A stretch of DNA of 64,000 bases from Rhynchonema sp. JSB1_4 (GCA_030248065.1 JASAMV010007681.1:1-64000), one strand, 5' to 3'. Shown: positions 10,584-27,530, numbered from the stretch's first letter. Made by a program: numbers and translations. The notes: a model not told the origin generated them from the sequence alone.

Positions 10584-13500
10584 AGCTACGCAGCGCTCGG
10601 TCTGCTGGGTGGTGCTGGCGCATCGTTAGTCTACGCGCTCGAACACAGCGTCGATGCGGGTGATCTTGAGCTGCATCCACAGAAAATGCCATGGAGTCAC
10701 AATGGATTCACGCAAAGTCTCGATATGAACTCGTTCGTTATTGTATTCTCATTTTTATTAATTGGTAATGATGTGAAACAGTGAGGATGAGAATGGGAGC
10801 ATGTGCAAAATGCTGTTTTTGGTTGGGGTTTGCTAATGTTGTTTTTGGTTGGGATTTTCTATTGAACCCGACGATCACTGCTGTCGCTGGGCGGGGGCGG
10901 GGTGTGGCAAGCATCCGATCTGTCTGCCACTTTTTCACCCAGGTATACCGGTTTGAGATATCTTCACTTTTCGTCCAGGGCAGGGCTTTCGCACCCAAGA
11001 TTTTTCCGACAACCATAAGGTCGAGCGTCTTTGCCTCCAAATGCTCAAAAAAACACAGCGCTTAAAAGGACCATTTTTGCCATTCGCCCAACGTGGAAGA
11101 TTTTATTTATTTTGAAGTTCACCCCCTCCCCGGTATCCGAATTTTTTTATTTTGGGTATCCGGTAGTCTGGGCCTTTGATTTCCCAACCACACCATTTAA
11201 AAAAAAATTCCGACGATGACTTGGTGCATAGCGAACCAACCGAGTGGTGCATCGCACGCAGTTCGGTGCCAGAAAACACGGACACTTAAGTTATATTGCA
11301 TCCCAAAGTTGCTGCGAAAAAAACGTCCAAACATATCTGTTTGCTCTTACAGTGTGCGTCGCGGCTGGCAAGTGTACAAAAACGTGTGTGCCGCGTGTCA
11401 CAGTCTCGAATTCATCTGTTATCGCCATTTCATTAATGTGTTTATGACGGAGGAGGAGGCGAAGGCCGAAGCTGCCGAGGTTGGAAATGCTTTTTCTCTT
11501 TATTTTAATTTGTCTGCGTCATGTGATGCACCATAAGCCCAAAAGTTTGTGTGGGAAGATGTCATTTTCATATGTTGTGTTTTGGACAAACAAAAACTAC
11601 TCATTTTGCACTAAAATCAGCACTAATTGACAAATAACCAAGCACGGAAGACATCGACATGGGTTTCATCTTGGGATGTGGGCTTTTGACGAAAGGTTAG
11701 GGTGGGTTATGTCTGGCGCTGGTCAGCTCAAGTTTCACGGGAGAATTGCTACCTGTTGCTGACGAAACTGTTTAATTTGTTCGCTTGAATCCGAAGCCTT
11801 GAAATATGCGATAAAAACTACAAAAATTGCTGACAATATGCTCCACTACTTGGGATCGGCATTTGAAACGAATCCTTTCCGGTGGTGGTCACTTCACGTT
11901 ATGCAATTTTGATCATTCGTTCAGATGTATCCGTACTGTTTTCTGCTGGTCATCTTCAGTATCGGTTTCGAAAAATACAAAATTATAAAAAAGATAAATA
12001 TCCTTAGAAATTTATGTTGATTCCCTTGCCGATTCAGGCATCGATCGACGACATCGACGAAGTGGGCAAACCGATCAAACGACCGGGTATCATCAACGAC
12101 CGATTGCCCAAGCCGTACTTGAATGATGCTGCTGCAAAGGCGGCCAATGACGGCGCACTGCCACCCGATCTGTCTGTGCTCACATTGGCCAGGCATGGCG
12201 GATCGGTACGGGCCTGTGGGCAGTGGACACCTTAACAATTGAAATCTGTCACCATAATGAAGTTTTGAGTTTAGGTGTCTGTCAGGGCTTTCACTCAGGT
12301 ACCGGTACTCAGGAAAGAAGTTCTGCTTTAAGTAAAAGGAGTGTATAGCAGTGTTTTATTCAGTTTTTTTATAAATGTGAGCAATATCTATAATAATAGA
12401 GTAGTCTCAAGCTGCATATATAGTTTCGGACCCTATCACGAGACTATGAATGCAGTGGAATGTGGCTAACTTGTGGTTTAATTACCGTCACGTTCGATGG
12501 AGTGCGGGATGTTTTATTTCCTTCATGAATTAAAAAGAGAAACAATGAAAAAAGAACTAAAATGGTCCTTGTCGTCACTAAATATATTTCACGCAGTTAG
12601 TTTGTTCGACAAAACAGCCCTTATTTATTCACAGGATTACATTTTCTCAATCCTGACCGGCTACGTCGATACTCCGGCCGGTGTGCTTGTTGATGAAGGT
12701 AAAGCCTACAATCCGTACTTCGCTGGTGGCGTGATTGGCATGCCGCAACAGTTGTTCGACGAGGGAATTGAATATGACGATGGTTGGTGACATTTTCTCT
12801 GTATTTTCATTATTTTTATTGACGCTTTGGGCGATTAAAATTTTTGATTCGGACGTGTCAAGTTTTGGGTCAAACGTGATCCGCCGGTCTTGCCGCGGTC
12901 ACGGGACTTTCATTCATGCCAAGTTCGAGTTTTACTGATAACGATTAGTGATATTCATTTAGTTACTCCCGAACAACTAATAACGAACATTTTTGCGGTT
13001 GTCAAAAATAGCAGCGCAATCTCGAAATCTCCTGATGAATGTGCCCGAGGCAAAACCGGACTGGATCTGTCACCAAATTTGTTTTGCGCCCTCTTTTGCT
13101 TCTCTCTCGTCTTATTATTATTTTCTGTTTATTCTTATTCGTGAATTTTATCAGGCACCCCAGCGACGATGAGTCAGCAGGCCAAAGACGTGACCACGTT
13201 CCTGCAGTGGACCGCAGAGCCGTACTTTGATCTGCGCAAACAGATGGGATTAAAGGTGCGCTTTTTATCTGAGTTCACCACGGTGTCCTTGCGAGTTTGG
13301 CTACATTGCTTGCGTCTGTGTGATAGTTTGTTTTTTTTTCTATTTGATGACAGCGTTGGAGCAATTTTTCGAACGAATTAAAAAATAAAGAACACGTATC
13401 GTAATCACTCTTACGCTGGTCAAGTGCTCCAACGCCATCACAAAATGGTAAATCATCTTGCGCGCTCAATGTAGAAGCAATCGAACACGCGTTGGCACAT

Positions 13501-13716
13501 AATTATTTCAAATTTATACACATTATTTCAAAGTTTATAATTTCACTGAACTTTCTGTATGTTGCATTTTTGTCCATTTTCCAGATGATGTACATTACAC
13601 TACCGATCGGTCTATTACTGTTGTACTGGAAGAAACACGTTTGGACGTTCCTCAAGACACAAAAGTTCGCTTGGCGCACCGTCAAGGGCCGTGAACCGCC
13701 GTCACCCCGACCGTGA
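10584..13716 (+). CDS. CYC1: Cytochrome c1, heme protein of complex III (5' exon missing)
   Basis: Six exons join in phase: 10584-10732, 11353-11479, 12038-12205, 12635-12782, 13155-13255 and 13585-13716. The product is the c-type heme subunit of the mitochondrial bc1 complex, which passes electrons from the Rieske protein to cytochrome c. The heme motif CAACH lies in the second listed exon ([14 protein letters not shown]). Family landmarks follow in order: [71 protein letters not shown] and RKQMGLK. The ligand methionine is expected in the IGMP segment. The last exon gives the membrane anchor ([16 protein letters not shown]). The exon or exons for the mitochondrial presequence, including the start codon, lie upstream and were not identified. 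The first donor is the unusual GTTCGT. Confidence 0.93.
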
Positions 13717-14710
13717 TGCTGGGCTAGGTAATTAATTGATTATCAATAATTCTGATTTGTATAATGGAATTTATGTTATAATGACTCTGTTTGGATGTCT
13801 GTCCATAGATCTTGATAGTTCTCTTTCTTGGGTGTGCAATTAAAATTGTTTGTTGAAACCTGTGGAGTTCGGAGCGCGAAGGACATATTTTTTGCGCATA
13901 TGAAGATATCGCTCCGGATTTCACAAAACTGCCATGCCTTGAGAAAGTATAATGTGTTGCTCTGCTTCACTCCTCAAAACATCTCGTGTTATGTTCATCT
14001 AGTTGTTACTAGCCTATTTTTGTGTAGGTAACGGTAGCTCACAACAGAATCCAGTCCACTTTTGAGTTACTGCATTGCAATCATAACTGCCACTGAACTT
14101 CTGTTTCCTTTGAGCGAAATTCTAGCGTTTCTTGTTCTTTTTAGCAATTTTATGATGAGTGATAATACCTGGCCTGTACACACGAAGCGTTATTCATGTA
14201 AAGTGTTCTCTGGTTTGACTTTGCAAAACTTCTGTGGCAGATTTTGTTATTGTTTAATATTATTGCGATGCTAGTGAACTGACTTTAAGATGCTGGAAAT
14301 TGGAATGAACGCTCAATGTCGAGCCCGGAATGCGCTGATTTTGTTTTTGGCATTCGTTTTATCTGATGCACACGAAAAATGATATTGTGAAGCGCGTTCG
14401 GCAGAGGTAAGACGCAGATCAGTATTAATCAAGCACGATTGAAATCAAGAATGAAATTTCTCCTGAACCATTTTGGAAATCCGACTTTTGCAATGGTAAA
14501 GAAAATGAGCCAGGAAACAAAGCAGTAAAGTTATCAATCAATACCAGTGTGGTGGCCAAGAAAGAACTAGTAACCTGAAAAGCACCGGTGTTCACAATGA
14601 AACATTTGTGCGAGTACATTATACACAAACACGTCAGAGTTCTAATAAATATGCAGAAACTAATTTCTCGATGCATGTGTATATAATTACAAATAATATC
14701 TTTCGATTTC
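13717..14710. other. Convergent intergenic region CYC1/ABHD18
   Basis: 3' flanks of CYC1 (+) and ABHD18 (-). No gene, RNA or repeat was recognised. No obvious AATAAA lies close behind either stop. Confidence 0.4.
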
Positions 14711-19336
<4,626 letters not shown>

Positions 19337-19735
19337 TTTATTGACGAAAGGAATCGGTTGCCCACATCCTGCAAAGATTCAGGTTTGATTCTTGATTCAT
19401 GTGAAACTCACTCGCACTGCGCAAGACACGGAAAAATAAAAATGAATTGAAAGAGAAATTATTGTTCTCCCACCACCTTGATCATTGAATTGAGTTCAAA
19501 GAGCACAAGTTTTGGCAACATTGTGATTAAGTTTCACAAGTTGTTCATTTTTTGGGATCCCCCATTTTTTTGCGTTCGATTGTTCAAAAAATGTGGGGAT
19601 CCCAAAAGTGTGTGTAAAATTAATTTTATTCAAATCTAAATTTCAGCAATAACAATAACTGCGTTAATTCGCTAACGGCGAGTTTGAGATCAGAACCCAG
19701 AGCACGCGTTTCACAAAGACAAAACACAGTCCACG
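19337..19735. promoter_or_regulatory. Divergent ABHD18 / SOSS-B promoter region
   Basis: About 400 bases separate the two opposed start codons, so a shared bidirectional promoter is likely. A hairpin of TTTTGGGATCCCCCATTTTTT and AAAAAATGTGGGGATCCCAAAA lies at about 19551-19605. No TATA box was evident. Confidence 0.5.
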
Positions 19736-22142
19736 ATGGAAAACCAACAGAGCGCCTCTGGCAAGACGACTTACACTCCGATTGCCTCTCTCACACCTGG
19801 ACTGAAGGGCGTAAATCTGTACTTCATTGTTATAGAAACAGGCTCGTGGTTTGCTTTATTTCTTTATCACGATTTGATCCGGGCAATTTATACCGTTTAA
19901 ACCTAAATAGAGCCCCCGGAATAGAGTCCCTCCTCGGAGTAGAGCCTCCTAAAAGGGGTCAGTGATTAATAGAGCCCCCCCGGAATAGAGCCGCCGAAAA
20001 GGCGTCAGTCAGTGTCAGTGACTAATAGAGCCCCCCCCGGAATACCAGCCCCATGAAATCCCCATACATTCGTGTATTAAAGGCTTGATAGTCGCACGCA
20101 CACACACAGGACACAGCGTACATGTGTGCACGTTTGTTATTCGTTCGTTCAGAGGATATAATGCACCTCCTATAGATGAATAGACGCGAATAAATGAGAA
20201 TATCAGCAAATAACCCCCTTTCAAATGAGTGATCAATAGGAGCCCCCCTTTCCCGGATTGGAGCCCCCCAAAATGGTGTCAGTGATTAATAGAGCCTGAA
20301 TAGGCCTTCTATGCAGGTTTTTTTACGGTATCTTCACACTTCACTCCTGCAGGTCAAACGCGCAACACCAAAGACGGCAACGTGTTGTGTCCGTTACGCG
20401 TGGCCGACCCAAGCGGTAGCGTCAGTCTGACGGTTTGGAACGAGAACTGCGATGCCCTGGCACCCGGCGATATTTGTCGATTGAAAAATGGACACACGCA
20501 AGCGCACAAGGGCATGCTGGGCGTTTCTGTGGGTCGGGTGGCTGAATTGACCAAAGTCAACGAGTTAGTGGGCCTGGCTTCTTTTACGTTGTTCGTTGGC
20601 TTAAAAAAATATCGTGTGTTATGGAGATGTTATGATCGTATGTTATACCCAGTAGAATAAGCAAAGCAGTCCCAGGAAGCACTTCCTAAAGGTAACAAAC
20701 AGCACCAAATCGAAAATTTTTCGCGCTTCGCGCGTTTGTTGTCACTTGTCATCTGGTTGTGCGATCAGGGCGACGTGCAGTCTTGTTGTGTTGGCATGTA
20801 CATAAAGGTAAATATATTGTCCTATAGTGACAATTAGAACGTCGATTTATCGGAAATGGGCCAGTAACTGGCTTTCACTAGCTTGCGGATTCAACGAACA
20901 TAAATCCAACTTTTGACTCACAGGATATTTAGTGGCCCAATTTTGAGACACAACTTATAGGATAGAATGCGTTCTCTGTTGGTAACCGAAGTGTGATACA
21001 GACTTTACTGTGCAGACCACAGGCAAAAATTGTATAAAACACTTCAAAATTGACCTTTTCTTAGCAATCCGTGGTGCAAAGTGTGAAAAATTTCGCGCTC
21101 CGCGCGATTACCGTCAATTTTCAGGAACACAATACCCTGTTTAGCATAAGAAGGCACCAAAACACAATATAGTAGTGCTAAAGCAGCATATTTTACCACA
21201 TTTTCAAATGAGCCAGCAGATTTCAAAATGAGCCAGTAGATTTTGGCAAATGAGCCCGTGGCTCATTTAAAAAAAACCCGGTGGCATAAGTATATTGTTA
21301 AAGATAATCGTGCTGTGCTTCTCCGTGCGTCCTGCCAAATACCATGCAAAAAAACGCTTTTTTACCAAATTTAGGTGCGATGACGCCTTTCATTTGAAAT
21401 CTGGTGGAATTTTTTGGTTTAGGTGCCTGGCTGGCACCGAGAGTTTGGTGTTTTCTGTGGTTGCGAGCCAAATTTAGGTGCCACAGACTGTGTTTCTGTT
21501 GCATTTGCAATACACCCCAGCACACCCAAAAAAAACGTTCGCAGATTTTTCCTCGCTTATTCGGAACAGCCGAACATGAGCGATTTCAAAATGGAGTTCA
21601 TCAACATGCAACGTAGCAGTGGCAGCACCGATGATGGCGGCGGAGGAGCAGACGGTTCGGGCGGAGGATCGTCATCGACGGATCAGCCGAAATCGGGCAG
21701 TCAAACTGCGGGCGCTGCCAGCAGCAGTCGTAGCGATTCGGCAGCGGGCGGACGATCGAAAGGCAACACGACGACGACAAATAGTAAGAATCTTACTTTT
21801 GTTGTCAGTTCTTTGATCGATTTTACTCAGGGCCGGTAATTTTTAACGAAAATTTATTTAAGCACTCCCGTTTCATGATACAAAAAGTCGACTGTTTTTT
21901 TTACCAAGTTTGATTCGGTCCAGACGTTTTGGGCCGAAAATAGCGACTGTTTTTCTCGTTGATGATAAAACAGCAGATTTTTTTGATTTGAACATGTGCA
22001 ATTCAAGTCTTTTTCAGATCCGGGCACCGACTCGCACAAGAAATCATCAGCAAAACGTGTCGCACCGAACCCCGACGCCGACATGCGGGCCAAAAACGGA
22101 CAGGCGCCACCGAGCAAACGTCAGGCTCGACAGGCTGTGTGA
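19736..22142 (+). CDS. NABP2: SOSS complex subunit B (OB-fold ssDNA-binding protein)
   Basis: Four exons, 19736-19841, 20353-20563, 21545-21783 and 22018-22142, join in phase to 226 aa. SOSS-B proteins bind single-stranded DNA through one OB fold and act in double-strand-break signalling with SOSS-A/INTS3 and SOSS-C. Family landmarks: LTPGLKGVNLYFIVIETG, NTKDGN, LRVADPSGSVSLTVWNENCDALAPGDICRLKNGHTQ and FFLAYSEQPNMSDF. The OB fold fills about residues 15-125. The tail is low-complexity Gly/Ser/Thr and ends in a basic segment (PPSKRQARQAV), as in other members. Whether it corresponds to vertebrate NABP1 or NABP2 cannot be decided. The first intron appears to be GC-AG (ACAG/GCTCGT). An AATAAA lies at 22206-22211, 64 bases after the stop. 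Confidence 0.92.
19885..20325. repeat. AATAGAGCCCCC repeat element in SOSS-B intron 1
   Basis: Direct repeats of AATAGAGCCCCCCCGGAATAGAGCC and AGTGATTAATAGAGCC flank a short unique centre. The boundaries TACCGTTTAAAC and TTTTTTTACGGTA suggest short inverted ends. The same AGAGCCCCCGGGGGCT theme fills SLC22 intron 2 (35760-36230). Confidence 0.5.
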
Positions 22143-22205
22143 CATTCATCTGAAAAGCAATATTCACCGGCTTCTCTGCGAAAATGCCAAATCGCAAAAC
22201 ATGTC

Positions 22206-22211
22206 AATAAA
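22206..22211 (+). terminator. Polyadenylation signal AATAAA (SOSS-B)
   Basis: Canonical AATAAA, 64 bases after the SOSS-B stop codon. Confidence 0.6.
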
Positions 22212-22682
22212 TGAATGAGACAAAAAATAAGTTGGGGGTGTCAGAGCACGACACCCTTGGATGGTCAACAAAATGATGTTGCCAAAGAGGCTTCAGGAGA
22301 ATACATTTATGCAGTACGGGACACGAAACAAGCACGCCGACAACAACAAAACCGTTTGAAAATACAATGAGAATGAGAAATAATTAATATACCATCCAAC
22401 AGGTGGAAACAATCTTGCACGAATGAAATCACAACTGCCACTGCAATATTTTGTAACAAAACGTCAAAAACTCGTATTTTCACGTGTTTCACTCCAAGAA
22501 AGTTTGGGAATTGGCGAGATTTGGGAATAACAAAGCAAATGATATTGCGTCGCGGGGCAAACAAATACAAAATCCGGAAAAAAACAGGTCCACGACACGA
22601 TAAATAATTTTGGTCTGTTCGACAGTACTGCGAACAGCTTTTCGAAGAAAAAGATTCACAGTAATCAGCTGTCCAAGACACA

Positions 22683-22688
22683 TTTATT
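22683..22688 (-). terminator. Polyadenylation signal AATAAA (Derlin-1)
   Basis: AATAAA on the minus strand about 50 bases after the Derlin-1 stop codon. SOSS-B and Derlin-1 converge here; the intervening 22212-22682 shows nothing recognisable. Confidence 0.6.
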
Positions 22689-22738
22689 TCGTAACAACAA
22701 TCCTCAATTCCAATCTATAATTCATTAATATCGTTTGT

Positions 22739-25700
22739 CTAATCCGCGTGCGGATGGTCTCCCCCAGCTGCAGCTCCACCAAACATTCCGCCCAGCTGCT
22801 GCCCCCGACCCCAATTGTGCCGTTCCGGTCCACCTTGGTTGCCTGCTGGTTGACGATTGGACGGGGCCATGCCGAATCCATGCACGCCACCGCGACGATT
22901 TGGCAAGTAGTTGTATCTGGAAGAGATAATAATCTTTGTCCGATTTTAGACGACTGAAAAATGTACTCTTGATCGGGATCGGTCACGGACGATTTTTGCA
23001 TAAGAGCATAATTTCGACCAGCGTAAAAATTGTTCACACGCAGACCGAAGTAGTAAAGTTAATTTCTAATTTCGTTGCCTCATGCACTTTTACAGACGCA
23101 GGGAAACTCCCGTTCGAAGTCGAAGCAGGCAACAAGCTCAACGCACAGTCAACAAGCCACGCAGCTGACACACACAGCTTGTGTGACTGAAACATTCGAA
23201 ACACACGAGCCAGCTGCGTGGCTTGTTGACTGTGTGCTGAGCTTGTTGCCTGCTTCGACTTCGAACGGGAGTTTTCCTGCGTCTGTAAAAATACATGAGG
23301 CAATGAAATTAGAAACTTACTATATGAGCCATTTTTACGCTGGTCGAATTCCTAGTCAAACCGAAGCTCCATTTTTTCACAATCTCCACGCATGTGACCA
23401 AATGGGCCCGATCTGGTCACGAAGTTTGACATCGGTATTTCTGTTTTCAAATACAAATATGAAACCTGGAACTCACAAGAACTCCGGTGTTTTCAAGTAT
23501 GTTTGGCCACCAAAGTCCTGTGGATATTTGAACATCAAGAAGAAGTACAAGTGACCGACGAGAATGCCGATGAATTCGTTCATTCCTCTGCAAGGTGTTG
23601 ATTTATTTTGATTGAGATTGGATGGACATGACCCAAATTCTCGAAAGCGCCACCGGGGGCGGTTGCGCAACGGTGCATTTGACACACCGTATGTATGTTA
23701 CGCTCTCCACCTCGGTGCGTAAATTCCCTTATATTCTCAAAACATGCGTGAGTTAAACGCTGCTGTTTGCGCAAGCATGCATCGAATTGAGGTCAGCCAG
23801 CCCTAAGCAACCAAACGCAAATTGGCCGCCAGCGGGGGCGGTTGCGCTTTCGAGCATTTGGGCCATTTCAAAGCTTTTAGTCCATTTTAGCACGCATAGA
23901 CCTCAACCAATAGGTAGATTCAAATATCTTATCTTTTTCGGATACCTGCTTTCCGGCCGCTACGCAAATATTGTTCCTAAAAATACTGACGCTCTGTTAC
24001 CGGTTTTTGATCAAAATTGGTCCTAGGTTTGGCGACTAAAATCGGCGACTTACCCGCCCCTCAATATCATATTAAACGCGAGCAATATCCACGGCAAGTA
24101 CATGGCTTTGAATTGCGTGCCGAACCAGAACTGCACGATTTGATCTTTATTTAGTGAACACCACAGATAGAGCACAGACATGACCATGCATTCCAGCAGG
24201 AAATAGACACCCGCGAATAGGGCGAGGACCTGGAAAAATGTTGGACGATGTTGGTTAGCGAATGTTGCTCATCAAATAAATGCATTTGCAGTTTTTTTGG
24301 TCAAGGTGCAATTTGCGTCCAGATGCCAAAATTTAGGTGTCGTGTGCAGGGTACATGGTATTCCATGTGCACGTGGAATTTAATCTTACGCGTAAACCGT
24401 AAAATTCTACGCGCACCTGACTTCCGCATTTCTGCTGCAAATTAAAAAAACATGATCTTCGCTCATGATTATTTCTTGCACAAAGGCTCAGAAGCTACGT
24501 TCGACTAATTCCACTATTTTTTTCAACAAAAAGCACGGGTCAGGTCTTGCTGCGCTTGAGATGCAGCCTATTTTCGGTTCACGTGTGTATTTCATTGATT
24601 CAAGGTGAGGCCAAAGGCCTAAGCCCGAGCCTTATCGCAGGTCTAAGCCTGAACAAAACCCTAAGCAAACGTCCGCGCTCAAGTCAGGAGGACCAGAGAG
24701 TAAATAAGTGGAAAAAAATCGTAGAATTAAACAAACTTCAGAAACTTACCACACTGCAGAACCAGCAGAAAATGAGCATGAACAAATAATCAGCTGGACG
24801 ACCATCGAATGTGCCTGATTTGAAAAAAAGTGTTTACTTAAAGGGGAAATTGCGCATTCCTAACCGCTTTTCAAACTCCACAGGTGTTTAGACAGCCGTG
24901 TGGGCATCATGAAAGTCAAATCACTTGGTACAAACTCTCAAACGTGTTCCCAGGAGAAGCAGTTTAGAGGGAACAATCAGGAAGAAAATTCAGCGCGGAC
25001 CGGCCGAATTTCTATTGGTCGCACAATGACCATATAAGAATTCATCAAAATCAATCCTGATTTTCACGTTCAGTCACTCTTAACTACTGTGCTATTTGTG
25101 ATTCTCACAAAACATTTTCAGCTGAAAATAATCCAGCAGATCAACCACGTTGCCGCAGGTCTGAAACATTCTCTTTACTACGTGTTTTGTGTGTGATCGC
25201 GCAACGCAACGTCATTGCCCCGTCACCAGCCTGCTTTGCGATTCAGGAAAAAATTTGACCAATTCTTATAAAGTCATTGTGCGACCAATACCTGCGCATT
25301 CAAGGCAAACTGCCTGATCAAAAAGCTGTCAAGGCGACAGAATGTTTCGCATGATTCTTGAAACTCACTAACTATAGAATTTCGCGAATTTTTGACGAGT
25401 TGGTTGGATTCCCTACTAAATGTTCTGCCGTTGCCTGATCAAAAGGGGGAGCGTAAGTCGGCACAAGCTCGAGTTTGTTCCCGAATGCAAATTTTTAAAA
25501 ATTAATTCTCACAATTTAAACGCATTTCATTTTGTTTGAACGAAGTTTTTGTGATCACTCATCGTATATAGTCACATTTTATTGCGAAAGGCCGGATTCT
25601 GAGAGCATGCGATATCCGGTTGCCCGGTTTAAAACTAACGCCAAATTACAACATGTTGCAAATTACAACATTCGAAACGTTGAAGAAATTAAGACTTCAA

Positions 25701-27530
25701 CTTTACCTGTCTCACATCGAGTCGAATAGTTGTACAAGAAGTAGAGCATGAGCAGCCAGTGAAACCCAGTTTGTGGTGTGATCGGATAGTAGAAGAGTGC
25801 AGTAAATGGACGCCAAATCTGGATATCAATTTTATTTTAGTTCCTGGACCAGCGTAGTGGTAGGGCCATGCAGTCGTGTAGCTACCCAGGCGGGGCGACA
25901 ACCTATTGTACCACCAAAAATGTGGGGCGGCAACCTACCTACTGTACCGGCCGAGCTAGGGGAGGGGACAAAATTTTTTAGGTCGAAATATTGAGGAAAA
26001 TGTGCTCTAACACGCTAATTTCGCGCGTAGCGCGCGATTTTTCGCTTATGTGGAGTGAACAATACCAATTTTATACCCTTTTGAGACAAAAATCGCAACC
26101 CACTGTACCCGCCGGGAGGCGGTGACCTCCCTACTACCAGGATGGGGCGTCGACCTACCTACCTACTGTACCTAGGGAGGCTCCCCCCCCACTCCCCCCC
26201 CCCCAGCTACACCAGTGGGGGGGGCCATGTGTGCCAGCTGCGAGGCAGTGCTGTGGCTGGGGGACCCCCCACCACGGTACAGTATCTCCCCCTCTTTGGT
26301 ACGGTATCTCCCCCAATTTTTCCAAAATTTCACCCCAAAAGTACCCTTTTTTGGTCCCCAAAAAGGCCAAAAATCGGTCAAAATCGACTAAAAGTGCAAA
26401 AATTGGCGCTTTTTAACCTATAAAAATTGAATTCTCGCGAAATTAGTATGGTTCAGTACCTCCCAGTGTAGTGGCTGGGGGGGGGATGGGGGGGATTCCC
26501 CCCCCTAAGGAGTAGGTACCTTGCAACCACCCCTTGGGGGGAAGGGTAGGTACCTTGCAACCACCCCGGAGGGTACCTTGCAACCATCAATTTATGGTTT
26601 TTATAGGCAAAAATGGGTGTTTTTCGACCTCAAAACCCCAAAAATCGCGCGCTCCGCGCGCAAACCTCCATATAATAGGTATTTTAGGCAAATTTTCGGC
26701 CAAAATGCAAAAAAGTACCAATTTTTCGGCCAAATTTGCAGTATAATGCATGCAAAAAACACCCTTTTTTCGGACCTCAGGGGTACCTTGCAACCTCCCG
26801 GAGGCTGGGTAGGGGGGGGGTACCTTGCAACCATCTGGATCCATCCCCCCAAGGGTACCTTGCAACCATCTGCCTGCCACTACACTGGTACCTCCAACTA
26901 AAATTTCTCCCCCACCCCCAAATCGGATTCCCCCCCCCAAATTCTGGGTACCCCGGTATCGTATCTCCCCCCTCTTTTTGGCCGCAAGGTACAGTATCTC
27001 GCCTTCAGAAGTAGCCACAGCACTGCTGCGAGGTAAGCATTAAGCGGGCGGGGTTGGGTGGCCTTAAAATGCTCATTATGAGCAGGTTTGCGCGCGGAGC
27101 AGATTTTTGGGAAAATGTGGCAAAACAACACCGGCTTTTTGCCTTTGAAAGGCATAAAATTGCTTGTGACGACTGTGCGAGGTATGACTTTGAGTTTGAG
27201 CTGTGAGAATGAGATCAGGCAGGCCCCCTCGTATTTTTCCGAGGTAAGCATGGCGTGGGTACCCATAGCCCCCTCTGCCTGCCACTGCTCTATGCCCTGG
27301 CTGGACTGAAAACACGTCAAGTATAAAATAAAAAGCGCCCAAATCATGTGCTTTGTGCACGTGCGACTCACATGCCACTGATAGAACAGCATGTTCCATT
27401 CCAGAACCATCCACCAGGGACTAAAAAGTCCGATTCGGCCCAATAATGGAATCACCACCGTTCCAGTGAACCACCATCGCGTGATTTGTGGAATAGAATT
27501 GTACCACGCTGATAAGTCGCCTTCCGCCAT
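22739..27530 (-). CDS. DERL1: Derlin-1, ER-associated degradation membrane protein
   Basis: Six exons join in phase to 266 aa: 27530-27372, 25818-25707, 24814-24750, 24229-24054, 23587-23477 and 22916-22739. Derlins are rhomboid pseudoproteases of the ER membrane that help extract misfolded proteins to the cytosol. Landmarks: start MAEGDLSAWYNSIPQITRWW, the WR motif in IWRPFTALFYYP, TPQTGFHW, GTFDGRPADYLFMLIF, QFWFGTQFKAMYLPWILL, and the GxxxG of transmembrane segment 6 in FIGILVGHLYFFLMFKYP. The tail has WGRGQQLGG, which matches the SHP box that binds p97/VCP. As expected for the family, no rhomboid GxSx serine was seen. Intron 1 holds a nest of hAT-like MITEs and intron 5 a 330 bp palindrome. 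A stack of transposons begins 92 bases upstream of the ATG. Confidence 0.95.
23018..23347. mobile_element. Palindromic element in Derlin-1 intron 5
   Basis: Arms of about 150 bases run from CGACCAGCGTAAAAA to TTTTTACGCTGGTCG. They share GAAACTCCCGTTCGAAGTCG and GCAACAAGCTCAACGCACAG, inverted. The short centre is GTGTGACTGAAACATTCG. Confidence 0.6.
24839..25400. mobile_element. Single arm of the TTAA/AGGGGAAATTGC foldback, with nested TA element
   Basis: TTAA then AGGGGAAATTGC begins a sequence that follows the left arm of the complete foldback at 43878-44521. The inverted arm is absent. At the TA of CGAATTTCTACCTGCGC a 274 bp element (25015-25288) is inserted. It lies in Derlin-1 intron 2. 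Confidence 0.65.
25015..25288. mobile_element. TA-target MITE, TTGGTCGCACAATGA ends
   Basis: The ends TTGGTCGCACAATGACC and GTCATTGTGCGACCAA are flanked by TA on each side (25013-25014, 25289-25290). The related foldback at 44045-44053 keeps the empty site with a single TA. The length of 274 bp is identical to the copy at 47779-48052. A TA duplication points to Tc1/mariner-type mobilisation. Confidence 0.88.
25871..26221. mobile_element. hAT-like MITE, TSD GGGCCATG, in Derlin-1 intron 1
   Basis: It begins CAGTCGTGTAGCTACCC and ends with CAGCTACACCAGTGGGGG. The flanking GGGCCATG occurs at 25863-25870 and 26222-26229. The right tip is imperfect. The interior has repeated ACCTACTGTACC and a GC palindrome near 26021. 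Same family as 1436 and 28120. Confidence 0.72.
26246..27025. mobile_element. hAT-like MITE, TSD CTGCGAGG, with a nested second MITE
   Basis: The ends are CAGTGCTGTGGCT and AGCCACAGCACTG, with perfect duplications CTGCGAGG at 26238-26245 and 27026-27033. It is interrupted by the element at 26464-26887. A shorter uninterrupted relative lies at 38298-38702. Confidence 0.88.
26464..26887. mobile_element. hAT-like MITE, TSD GTACCTCC, nested
   Basis: The ends are CAGTGTAGTGGCTGGG and GCCACTACACTG, with perfect duplications GTACCTCC at 26456-26463 and 26888-26895. The interior repeats GGTACCTTGCAACCA at least five times and carries a GC palindrome near 26645. Confidence 0.88.

Larger units (their letters stand above)
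25850..27298. mobile_element. Outer MITE of the Derlin-1 intron 1 nest
   Basis: CAGCGTAGTGGTAGGGCCATG begins an element of the same family as 28551-29465 (shared GAGGTAAG, TATAAAATTGCTTGTG and GAGGTATGA motifs). It holds the insertions at 25871 and 26246. The right end near GCCACTGCTCTATG is decayed, and the 8 bp flanks agree only partly (TCCTGGAC/GGCTGGAC). Confidence 0.55.

Noticed and set aside
26898..27530. A single 210-residue Derlin exon reaching 26898
   Set aside because: Only residues 1-53 match Derlin-1. A GTGAGT donor follows at 27371, and the continuing frame runs into MITE sequence.
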